From Myrmaecium sp. VS I D KN 1 (taxonomy: Eukaryota > Ascomycota > Dothideomycetes > Valsariales > Valsariaceae): a stretch of DNA of 64,000 nt. The stretch's first letter is position 1. Every line of letters starts with the position of its first letter. The notes under the pieces are model-generated. The model had not been told where the DNA came from, made no database searches, and was given only the letters and a program-made list of their open reading frames with translations. Shown piece by piece: positions 55,335 to 64,000 of the stretch. The stretch lies in NCBI GenBank assembly GCA_019775845.1, contig JADQAV010000007.1, positions 620,390 through 684,389 on the forward strand, read 5' to 3'. The translations under genes were made by a program, and so were the position numbers.

Positions 55335-56079
55335 ATGACAACCGCAGCGCTTGCCGGTAGCACTGGCCTCGTCGTATGTCCTCCCTCCACCTCGTCCGCC
55401 CATTACCAACCCACTAACCGATTCACTCCAGGGCTCCCACATCCTCAGCACCCTTCTCTCCAATCCCTCGATCAGTAGTGTGCACGCCTTTACCCGCCGC
55501 GACTTGCCCACCTCCAGCCCCAAGCTACACCCCCTCCAGTCCGCCGAGACGAACACATGGCCGTCCCTCTACCCGCGCTCGCCGCCCGCGACTCTCTTCC
55601 TCAGCGCTCTCGGCACCACCCGGGCCGCCGCTGGATCCCTCGCCGCCCAACGCAAGATCGACTTTGACCTGAACCTGGACCTGGCCAAGGCCGCCAAGGA
55701 GGCCGGGTGCCAAACATACGTGCTCATCAGCAGCGGAGGCGCCAACCCTCACAGCTCCTTTGGATACCCCAAGATGAAGGGGGAGCTGGAGGAGGAGGTG
55801 AAGAAGCTGGGGTTCAAGCACACGGTGATTCTGCGGCCCGGCCTGATTATGGGAGAGCGACAGGAGACGAGGGTGGCGGAGGGAATCGTGCGGAAGCTGG
55901 CCGGAGGGTTGCGGGGCGTGTTTGGAGGTGCGGCCACGGATTGGTGGGCGCAAGGGGCGGATGAGATCGCACGGGCGGCGGTGAAAGCAGGGATTGAATG
56001 TGAGAGTGGGAAGAGAGATAAGGGTGTTTGGGTGATAGGTCAGGCGGAGATCGTAGAGTGGGGACGGGAGAGGAAGTGA
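55335..56079 (+). CDS. FMP52: FMP52-like NAD(P)-binding mitochondrial outer-membrane protein
   Basis: Exons 55335-55373 and 55432-56079 give 228 residues, the usual length. The short first exon ends in ALAGSTGLV and splices onto GSHILSTLL, making the GSTGLVGSHIL dinucleotide-binding motif. FLSALGTTRAAAGSLAAQRKIDFDLNLDLAKAAKEAG, YVLISSGGANPHSSFGYPKMKGELEEEV and LRPGLIMGERQETR are typical of Fmp52 and related HTATIP2/atypical SDR proteins. Yeast Fmp52 associates with the mitochondrial outer membrane; its biochemical role is not established. The intron is 58 bases with a CCACTAAC branch. Confidence 0.92.
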
Positions 56080-57270
56080 GAGAGGATGCCTGTGATATTG
56101 AGAGAAGGGGATGATCGAGATCACCTTAACGATCGAGGATTGTCTGTATGTAATTCTATACCCTTATTTAGTACTATGCGGACATGGGATACAGCTGAGG
56201 CAGAACGGAATTGAGATATATGTTTCTGAATCATTACGACGCACGATCCCTAAAGTTGCGCGAGGTTCCGAAAGGCTACTATGTCCCTCAGCTGGGTCAA
56301 GGGCGTGTCAGCTCATCAATCATGACCATAGAGTATCCAGCCGCCGCGCAGACGAACGTCTTCGCTAACAGCGAAGAAGAGCCCGGGAGTCGGCTAAGAA
56401 TATTCCCGCTCAGATTGTGAGGCTCATGCCTGAAACCGGGTCAGACACGATATCCCAACCGACATCAGCTACCGACTACGAGTACACCTTATAAATCACC
56501 GGCGGCCCGAGATAACATATGCGCGGCGTACTGAATTCGTACCACCTGTCAGGGTCCCAGCGCCCGTTGGAGCCAGATACCTGGGACATCTACCCCTGTT
56601 CACATATCCGTGCGCACTGTTTCTCAACTTCAAGTTTTTCATGATCCGGTTGTGAACATGCTCCAAGCCATGGTCTTGATGGCGTCTTTCTGCGCATAAC
56701 GTTACCTGTACACAACAGCATAACGTTGCCATGTGCCGACCGGATGCAGTAGGAAGGGCATTCCAGTTTTGTCTCTCCGATGTGCTCCGCGACTCATGAG
56801 GCGTTGTCCATCACCCGTAAGCGAGCCGTGCCGGCGCGTCGATCGCTTGTCTCAACCTCATCTCTTCCGCGGGGCCACTACCACGACTAATCACCACTGC
56901 CGCCGCACTGCTGTGTCACCCTCGCCAACGTTCTGCGGCTGAGTTCCACCGTTGCAGAAAGCCGTTTATGGCCTTGATCAGGAGCCCAATGTGACTGCCG
57001 GCCCGTCCCTACAGAAGAGTACTGTGGCGTCGACGTGGCGTGCACGAAACCGGAATCTCCGGCGCCACAACGGCGGCATCTCTGGCTCTCACACGTCTGA
57101 AATAGCGATGTGCATTCTTCTCCAACCCGGTTTTTCACCAACTTAGCAGTGCCCTGTCCAGGCGTCAATGCGTCCTCTCCACAGATAGGGCCTCCGCTAG
57201 AGAACAGCGGCCTCAAGATATCCGGTGTGGACCCGACCGCAAGCACCGTTAGACCATGCTACCGAAGCAA
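56080..57270. other. Intergenic, no gene recognised
   Basis: FMP52 3' flank followed by ordinary-composition DNA. Short open frames exist on both strands but none looks protein-like. Confidence 0.5.
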
Positions 57271-57821
57271 GGGGAAAGGATAACGGGCACTCCAGTAACA
57301 TTAGCGAGCACCCCAGTGACGTAGTCACTTTACTTTAATCAGGAAAGTTTGCTGCAGCTACTTTAGAAAGACTAGAAAAGGTCTAAGGCCGGATATCTCC
57401 GATGAAAACGAGCGTATTTTACTCGAAATCCTGCGAGAGCCCTCAAGAGGTCTGCGAGAGGCCCCACGAGAGACCCTACGAGGTCCTGCCAGAGGCCCTG
57501 CGAGAGGCCCTGCGAAAAGGCTCTGCGAAAGGCCCTGCGAGAGGTCCTGCGAGAGGTCCTGCGAGAGGTCCTGCGAGAGGTCCTGCGAGAGGCCCTGCGA
57601 GAGGTCCTGCGAGAGGCCCTGCGAGAGGTCCTGCGAGAGGCCCTGCGAGAGGCCCTGCGAGCGAGGGTAAGAGGTCTGGTAAAGGGGCCTGGTGAGAGGC
57701 CTGGTGAGGGGATGGCAGAGGGCGCCGTTGATTTTTTCCTTACCTCTTGCTGGAAGTGGGAAAGCTCTTACGTAAATGGGGTGCTCGCTAATGTTACTGG
57801 AGTGCTCGTTATCCTCTCCCC
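57271..57821. mobile_element. MITE-like element with 53-base inverted repeats
   Basis: The first 53 bases (57271-57323) match the reverse complement of the last 53 (57769-57821) at 49 positions. The repeat starts GGGGARAGGATAACGRGCAC and continues through a CTCCAGTAACATTAGCGAGC core. The 551-base body has no transposase and encloses a 12-base minisatellite. Terminal inverted repeats, short length and lack of coding capacity fit a non-autonomous DNA transposon. No exact target duplication was found; flanks CGAAGCAA and GGAGCAAG are only similar. The superfamily is not determined. Confidence 0.75.
57429..57664 (+). repeat. 12-base minisatellite GAGGYCCTGCGA
   Basis: About 19 units of 12 bases; the last eleven (57529-57660) are near perfect and differ only at one T/C position (GAGGTCCTGCGA or GAGGCCCTGCGA), while the units on the left are diverged. 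It keeps open frames on both strands (ARGP repeats on plus, a DLSQ/GLSQ type on minus) only because its period is a multiple of three. Confidence 0.92.
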
Positions 57822-58537
57822 GGAGCAAGCAATGCGGGTTTAAATTAAGTGCGCACCGCGGTTTCAGCCGTCACATCCGCCATGTGCCCCCTTCTGGTGC
57901 CGTGGATCTGGGATTGGCCTGTCTACTTCCAGCATAACTTCTTTTCTCTTCCGCTTCCATCAGCCTCCAATGACGGTTTAGTGGTAAGGTGATTGATATC
58001 GCCTTGCCGAGGGGAGCCTTCTCCATGAGTCTTTCCCAGCTGCCTGCACGTTGTTTGACGAAACATGGACCAGAGACGCATTTACAGGGAACCCAACCTG
58101 GATTTCGATACCGAGAAGAATCCCGCCTCCAGGCATCTCCGTTGAAACATATCGATTGAATGTTGTATGTGGGGCCATGTCCACAGGGGAGGTCCATTAC
58201 GAGCCGTCGCATTTGGGATATCGCGGCGAAGGCCGTCTTCCCATTTCGCGGCTTTAGCTCTGCGATCGGGTTTTTTTCATGTGCTCGTCCTTGATGGTCC
58301 GTTGGCTTGAGCCTGCTTTGACGATGCCTATAAAATGAGAGGCCCGGATGGCTGGGAGATGTGACCACAGGCCAGGCAGACGACTGACAGCGAGGTTGAA
58401 CGAATTTCCCAGCTCTTTTCAGCTACTTCCTTCAGCACAAGAAAGAGTCGATAAACAGTAATATAGCTGGGAAAAGCCTGTCACTCAAACCCTCGTCTGT
58501 AAAGTCGTCAAGACCAGTCTTTTTCCCAATTCACATC
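57822..58537. other. Upstream region of the right-hand oxidase
   Basis: Promoter region of the FAD-linked oxidase with its TATA box listed separately. No other gene recognised. Confidence 0.5.
58329..58335 (+). promoter_or_regulatory. TATA box of the FAD-linked oxidase
   Basis: TATAAAA in the context CCTATAAAATGAGAGGCC, about 205 bases upstream of the start codon at 58538; plausible with a long 5' leader. Confidence 0.55.
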
Positions 58538-60330
58538 ATGCAAGCCTTGCTCGGTTACCTCGCTCTTTTAAGCCTCGCTTCCCTATCACTAGCTTCCCCT
58601 CTCCGCAGTGAAGCACGGAGTGCCGCGGCTGTTGTCGATGCAAGCTCGGCTGAAACTCAATTGACTGCATCTGGTTCCTGCGTAAGTCTTTGATGATTCA
58701 CCCTGCCGCTGCCTTGCGCTTCCACGAGTTTCCCTTACTCCTCTCGTTTCAACCTCTTATGACTGTGAAGACTGACACCTTCACTGAAGTGCAAAACCTT
58801 GAACCATTTCCTTCCAAGTCAAGTGTTCGATCCATATGAGCTCGAATGGACTGTCTCGAAGCTCTCATATTGGGCGAAGCAGGAACAAGAAATCAACCCC
58901 AGTTGTATCGTCCGGCCGAAATCAACCGAGGATGCTCAAGCTGCCATCATCATTCTGAACGCCGGTTATGCCTTGAACATTAGTGGCTGCGACTTTGCGA
59001 TTCGCAGCGGCGGGTGAGCTAGCTTGTCGCATCTCCGCGCCTTTGACAACACTAATGTGTTTGGCAGTCACTCGCCCAATGCTGGTTTTGCTAACCAAGC
59101 AAGCGGCGTCACGATCGATTTGCAAAAGCTCAATCAGGTGACATTGTCCAGCGACGGCAGCACAGTAACCCTTGGGCCCGGAAATCGATGGGGGAACGTA
59201 TATACAACTCTTGATCCGCAAGGCGTTACCGTAGCCGGAGGGCGCGTCTCTACTGTAGGTGCCGGTGGGCTTCTGACCGGTGGTAAGCAATTTTTCACCC
59301 CAGTACAGAGGCCTCAGGGCTAAGCGGGAATCTAGGCGGCGTATCCTTCTTCTCCGGGACCGAGGGCCTTAGCTGTGACAATATCGAGTCCTTCGAAGCT
59401 ATCCTCGCTAACGGCACGGTTGTTCAAACCTCAAACACCGCATACCCAGACCTCCATCGGGCTCTCAAAGGCTCTTCCAACAATCTAGCTCTGATCACCG
59501 CTCTCACAATGAAAGCCATCCCTCTCAACTCCACCGCTGCCAACAAGTTCTGGGGCGGCAACATCATTTCCCTCATCAACGAGAAGTCTTCGCTCCTCTC
59601 CTTCCTCGTCAACTACACCAGCTCCCCCACTGCCGACCCACACGCCGCGCTCATCAACAACTTTGCCTGGACGGCGGGAATCTGGACCGCGGACACGACC
59701 GTGCAGTACACGCTCCCGACCACAGACCCTGCCGTCTTCCAGCCGCTCCTCGCCATCCCCAAGCTCGTGGACACCCTGCGGCTGGACACGCACGGCGGCT
59801 TCGCGACCGAGCTCGCAGGGTTCGCGGTGCTGGCGTCGACGTTCGCGCGCGCGATGTTCAGCACCGTCACCGTGCGGGCGAGCGTGGGCGCGACGTTTCT
59901 CGAGGACGTGTGGGAGCTGGCCGATCAGATGATCACGAAAAGCTTGAAGAATGTGGCTGGGTTCCGGTTGACGATGAGCTTTCAGCCCTTTCCGCGGCGG
60001 TTTTGGGCGGGTGGAGATAATATCCTGGGTTTGGAGGATGAGGAAGAGGACTGTATTAATATCCTCATTGGACCGTATTGGGAGAGCGCGGGCGATGATG
60101 AGAAGGTCTCTGCTGCGGTGGAGGGAGTGATTGAAGAGGTGCAGATGAGGGCGACGGAGATAGGTGGACTGGCGCGGTATATTTACCTTAATTATGCGGC
60201 GCGGTGGCAAGATCCGATTACGACTTATGGGAGTGAGAATGTGGAGGAGCTGAAGAGGGTGAGCGGGGTGTATGATCCGGATGGATTGTTTCAGAAGAAG
60301 GTGCCGGGTGGCTTCAAGTTAGGGGTGTGA
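58538..60330 (+). CDS. Secreted FAD-linked (berberine-bridge-like) oxidase
   Basis: Exons 58538-58681, 58790-59013, 59068-59282 and 59336-60330 give 525 residues. Residues 1-19 (MQALLGYLALLSLASLSLA) are a signal peptide. The first splice joins GSC to CKTLNHFLP, giving the paired Cys seen in this family. PSCIVRPKSTEDAQAAI and IRSGGHSPNAGFAN (the His that carries FAD) mark the PCMH domain, GGLLTGGGVSFFSG follows, and GLSCDNI holds the conserved Cys region. The BBE tail reads YIYLNYAARWQD and YDPDGLFQKKVPGGFKLGV. It oxidises small alcohols, sugars or metabolites with O2 outside the cell or in the secretory path. Introns of 53-108 bases have good sites. The gene is a paralogue of the truncated one at 43-1097. 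Confidence 0.92.
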
Positions 60331-60788
60331 TGGACGGGTAGTTTCGCGCAAGGCTGGTGAGAGGCTAGAGGACTTGGAGCTTTATGACGCGGGATCTATC
60401 ATTCGTGCGGAGACAGTTGTCGAGGAACATAAAAAAGCGTGCGATGGGATGAGTAGGTCAGAACTTAGGTGTTGGTTTTCGAAAGTGGTGTTGAACAATG
60501 ACGACGGGATTTCCCCTTTGTATACTATATAATCGACGCGTTGGGGTGAGGTTGCAGGAGTCTCGGCCATCCCGCACGGTTGGCCCCAAGATTGGGAATT
60601 CGGGGACGCGGGCGGTGAGAGCTAAAGTTTGGTGGCGCCGTCCCCGTATCCACACGCAGCCAGGGACACCAGCTGGCAACATCTCAACACCACACACCCT
60701 CTCTCCCACCACGCACATACCCCTTAGATACCCCCTCTCCCCCCTCTTCTTCCTCATTCCTCAATTCGCCTGCCCCTCACAAACCACG
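60331..60788. other. Intergenic with a TATA-like stretch
   Basis: Upstream of the GMPPA-type gene. CTATATAAT at about 60525-60533 is a TATA-like word about 260 bases upstream of the ATG; a pyrimidine-rich leader (60690-60780) follows. Nothing else recognised. Confidence 0.5.
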
Positions 60789-62262
60789 ATGTCTCTCCAG
60801 GTGCCTTTCAGAAACAAGCCCGCCGGTGCCCCGACCACCAAGGCCGTCATCCTGGTATGCAGCCAACCACCCCGCTGCCGATCACCACTAACATCATACG
60901 CAGGTCGGAGGTCCCTCCCGCGGTACCAGGTTCAGGCCTCTGTCTCTCGATGTCCCGAAAGTGAGATTCCCCTCCGATGTCCTTGTTGTCCATTGAGACG
61001 CGCCCCCCTCTCGCATACGCTCCCCTCGCCCATATTGGCCATTGATCTAACGAGCACAGCCCCTCTTCGATGTCGCCGGCCACCCCATCATCGAACACTG
61101 CTTCAAGGCCATCACCAAGGTCCCCGAGATCAAGGAGGTCTTCATCGTCGGTTACTATGACGAGACGGTCTTCCGCGACTTCATCAAGGACATGTCCAAG
61201 GAGCACCCCGAGATCACCGTAAAATACCTCCGTGAATACCAGGCATTGGGTACGGCCGGTGGTTTGTACCACTTCAGAGATGCCATCCTCAAGGGCCACC
61301 CGGACCGTTTCTTCGTCATCAACGCCGACGTCTGCTGCTCGTTCCCTCTCAACGAGATGTTGAGGCTCTTCGAGGACAAGGATGCCGAGGCTGTCATCCT
61401 GGGTACTAGGGTCAGCAACGAGGCTGCCACCAACTTCGGATGCATTGTGTCCGACGCTCACACCAAGCGTGTGCTGCACTACGTCGAGAAGCCTGAATCC
61501 CACATCTCCAACCTGATCAACTGTGGTGTCTACCTCTTCTCGACCGACTGCATCTTCCCCGCCATTCGCAGCACCATCAAGCGTCGCACCGAGCGCCCGC
61601 GTCTGCTCTCCTATCCTTCCTCCGAGAACCTTGATGCCTCCTTCCTCCAGGGCGAGGACGAAGAGGACGGTCAGAAGAGCGAGATCGTCCGCCTCGAGCA
61701 GGACGTTCTCTCCGATATCGCGGACAGCAAGCAGTTCTTCGTCCTCGAGACCAAGGACTTCTGGCGCCAGATCAAGACCGCCGGTTCGGCCGTGCCCGCG
61801 AACGCCCTCTACCTCCAAAAGGCCTTCCAGGCCCAGTCCCCGGAGCTCGCCAAGCCCTCCGCCAACATCATCCCTCCCGTCTTCATCCATCCCACCGCCC
61901 GTGTCGACCCGACCGCCAAGCTCGGTCCCAACGTCTCCGTTGGCCCGCGCGCGCACGTCGACGCCGGCGTGCGCATCAAGGAGTCCATCATCCTCGAGGA
62001 CGTGCACATCAAGCACGACGCCTGCGTGCTGTACTCGATCGTCGGCTGGGGCAGCAAGATCGGCGCCTGGGCGCGCGTGGAGGGCACCCCCACCCCGGTG
62101 ACCAGCCACAACACCAGCATCGTCAAGAACGGGGTGAAGGTGCAGAGCATCACGATCCTGGGCAAGGAGTGCGGCGTGGGCGACGAGGTCCGCGTGCAGA
62201 ACTGCGTCTGCCTGCCGTACAAGGAGCTGAAGAGGGATGTGTCGAACGAGGTGATCATGTAA
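60789..62262 (+). CDS. GMPPA: GDP-mannose pyrophosphorylase subunit alpha-like (GMPPA)
   Basis: Exons 60789-60854, 60904-60960 and 61060-62262 give 441 residues. The nucleotidyltransferase motif [26 protein letters not shown] is completed exactly by the two introns. FFVINADVCCSFPL and LHYVEKPESHISNLINCGVYLF follow. The C-terminal half has left-handed beta-helix hexapeptide repeats (PTARVDPTAKLGPNVSVGPRAHV, IILEDVHIKHDACVLYSIVGW). GMPPA is a largely regulatory relative of GMPPB; it binds GDP-mannose and tunes the synthesis of GDP-mannose for glycosylation and wall mannan. Assignment to GMPPA rather than the catalytic GMPPB rests on the [10 protein letters not shown] variant, where GMPPB has GGYGTRLRPLT. 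Confidence 0.92.
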
Positions 62263-62795
62263 AAGGGGTGACGGTGGAGGCCTGGTCAATACGCAAGCTT
62301 TCGGGGCTTGGTGATTTGTTCTAGTGTTGGTTGGTTTGGTGGTGGTGGTGAAGATGAAGAAGACGAAGGATCTAATGAACGAAAATATCATTGGGATCGC
62401 CAGTTCCACGACGTATGCGTTTTTCACGAGAATATAATACATTCTGTTCTTTTTTTTTACTGTAACCTCTTATATTTGCAAATCTCATTTTACACGGTGG
62501 TATACGAGCCTGGAACTGCTCCTCCGCGCCGGGCTACCACACTACTACGTACACTCCTCAACTCCCTGAATGCCAAGCCGTGTAACCATGCATGAGTATC
62601 TTCGTCACTTCGTCATTCCTTACATATTCATTTCTGCCGCCCGACAACGCCCCACCAACACATGATAAGCAAGAAAACCTCCCTCTCTTCCATACCAGAA
62701 AGCCAACCCGCACCGCCGAGCCTTATCCGCGCCCAATCCAACAAGCATCCCTTTTCCCCCAATCGGCAACCCGGAGAGCGAACATGACTCCCGGC
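62263..62795. other. Convergent intergenic region
   Basis: 3' flanks of the GMPPA-like and RING genes. Nothing recognised. Confidence 0.5.
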
Positions 62796-63592
62796 TCAGG
62801 CAAACATCTCATCCCACTCCTCCTCACTCTCCTCCCCCTCCTTCTTCCGCCTCCTCTCCTCCTCCGCAGCGGCTTTCCTTCGCTCCTCAGGGGCTTTCCA
62901 AAGGACACGGCGATCGAGGGGGCATGTCGGGTTGAGCCGGAGCCAAGGGCCGACACACTCGAGGTCGAAGCGATGGCGGTCGTCGCAGGGCAAGCTGACG
63001 ACAAGCGGGTAAGGGTCGTCGAGGAAAGGGTTACCGCAGATGGGGCAGGTGTCGCTGGAGCCGAGGGCGGATTTGGGCACCCGGTCGAGCGCGTCGAGGA
63101 AGGATTGCGGGGCTCCGGGGATGGTGGTGGGTGGGGTGTCGGCGGAGGCCATGAGGCTGTCGATCAGCGTGGTCAGGAGGGCGGTGTGGGATTCGGTGGG
63201 GTCGTGGTGGGAGGAGTAGGAGGAGTCTGAAGAGGTGGGAGGGGCACCGCCGCCGGCGGCGGTGGTGGTGGTGGTAGTGCCGGGGAGTTGGTCGTGCCGG
63301 AGGATCTGGAAGGCGTTGGCGAGGAGGCGGTAGGTGGCGGCGACGTCGGAGGGGTGCGGGGTGGCGTGCGGGTTGTGATGGTGGTGGTTGGGGCCGGCGT
63401 GGGCCTCGTCGTCGCCGTCGAGCTGGGAGAGGGCGCTGAAGAAGGAGGATAGGTCGGGGCGCCGCGGTGGGACGGAGGGGGTGGTCTCCTCTTTGATGTT
63501 GTGTTCGACTGGAGGAGGGTGTGAGTGGGGGAGCTGTTCGCGGGTGGATTGGGGCGGCGGTCGGCGGTCTTCTTACCTTCGTAGCCGGACAT
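62796..63592 (-). CDS. RING-type zinc-finger protein
   Basis: Exon 1 is only 16 bases (63592-63577, MSGYE); exon 2 is 63508-62796; together 242 residues. After a disordered, Thr/His/Pro-rich part the C-terminal third contains CPICGNPFLDDPYPLVVSLPCDDRHRFDLECVGPWLRLNPTCPLDRR, a RING-H2 finger with Cys-x2-Cys, Cys-x3-His, Cys and a final Cys-Pro-Leu-Asp. The last ligand is Asp in place of the usual Cys. A Lys/Arg/Glu-rich charged tail ends in EEEWDEMF. The protein is a likely E3 ubiquitin ligase; the target is unknown. The splice (GTAAGA donor, CTCCAG acceptor) joins GAAG to TCGAACAC in frame. Confidence 0.85.
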
Positions 63593-64000
63593 GGTGGAGG
63601 TGATGCTGATGAGAGGGATGGAAGGATGCGGGAGGTGTTGAGGAGGGGAGGGAGGTTAGGTTGTGAGGTTATATACAAGCTTTTGTAGTTAGGCAGTAGG
63701 GGATGTCGTGGTGTGGAGGGGCAGATGGGCAGCAAAGCCCAGGGTTTTGCTTCCACCAACATCTCCGCTTATCCCCGCCCATGGCTGGCCCAAGCTCGGG
63801 GGTGGGTGGTGGATGGATGGTCAGGGCGCTCGCTCCATCCCGGCTCGGATCCTCCCTTCCTCGACCAACAAAGACAACCTGTCTCACCGCCATGGCTTGA
63901 CGAATCTCACCGCACTCGACGATGCAATGCCCGCCCTCACGAACGGATCGAGGGACGACGATGACGGCCGACATACTACATCTGAGGCGACTGCCTTCCC
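63593..64000. other. Upstream region of the RING gene
   Basis: Promoter side of the RING gene to the window edge. No other feature recognised. Confidence 0.5.

Noticed and set aside
57402-57695. ARGP-repeat protein coded by the minisatellite
   Set aside because: The frame stays open only because the repeat period is 12; there is no unique N- or C-terminal domain and it lies inside a MITE-like element.
60847-62442. 531-residue open frame antisense to the GMPPA-like gene
   Set aside because: Shadow of a conserved gene, no domain of its own.
1-64000. Polyketide synthase, NRPS, terpene cyclase, CRISPR array, rRNA or convincing tRNA genes
   Set aside because: None of their characteristic motifs were seen on either strand.

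Overview
The window comes from a filamentous ascomycete (Pezizomycotina). The genes are compact, with short GT-AG introns (mostly 50-90 bases) and lariat sites of the CTAAC/CTGAC type, and the coding sequence is GC-rich. Gene families point the same way: a Zn2Cys6 regulator, an FMP52-like protein, a Mx-like fungal dynamin, and secreted berberine-bridge-type oxidases. One very AT-rich block has the look of repeat-induced point mutation (RIP), a process of this group. The class cannot be fixed from sequence alone; a member of Dothideomycetes or Eurotiomycetes is plausible.

Left part (1-18.2 kb) is rich in accessory enzymes: the end of a FAD-linked oxidase, an alpha/beta-hydrolase, a small secreted DUF7907-like protein, a Zn2Cys6 transcription factor, a conserved membrane-anchored protein of unknown role, a Thr/Ser-rich wall-type protein with a hevein-like module, a secreted type-B carboxylesterase with an apparent frameshift, an SDR and a 3-beta-HSD-type enzyme. 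No polyketide synthase, NRPS or terpene cyclase is visible, so a metabolite cluster is only a possibility.

Middle part (19.4-29.2 kb) is housekeeping: class II fructose-bisphosphate aldolase, the E1-beta subunit of branched-chain ketoacid dehydrogenase and a CNNM/Mam3-type transporter, followed by a Ser-rich protein. From 30.3 to 33.35 kb lies a PIF/Harbinger DNA transposon that I could delimit by imperfect inverted repeats and a TAA target duplication. It is heavily decayed by RIP-like change. A broken C-terminal piece of urea amidolyase sits next to it, then an Ayg1/DUF1100-type hydrolase.

Right part (36.5-64 kb) is again mostly conserved: two-domain glyoxalase I with a likely mitochondrial presequence, a small mitochondrial-type protein, an uncharacterised protein, Sec61 alpha diverging from sulfite reductase Met10, a dynamin-like GTPase whose stalk insert carries SUMO-interaction-like and nuclear-localisation-like motifs, an MDR oxidoreductase, FMP52, a second FAD-linked oxidase with signal peptide, a GMPPA-type nucleotidyltransferase and a RING protein. 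Between FMP52 and the oxidase is a 551-base MITE-like element with 53-base inverted repeats that encloses a 12-base minisatellite.
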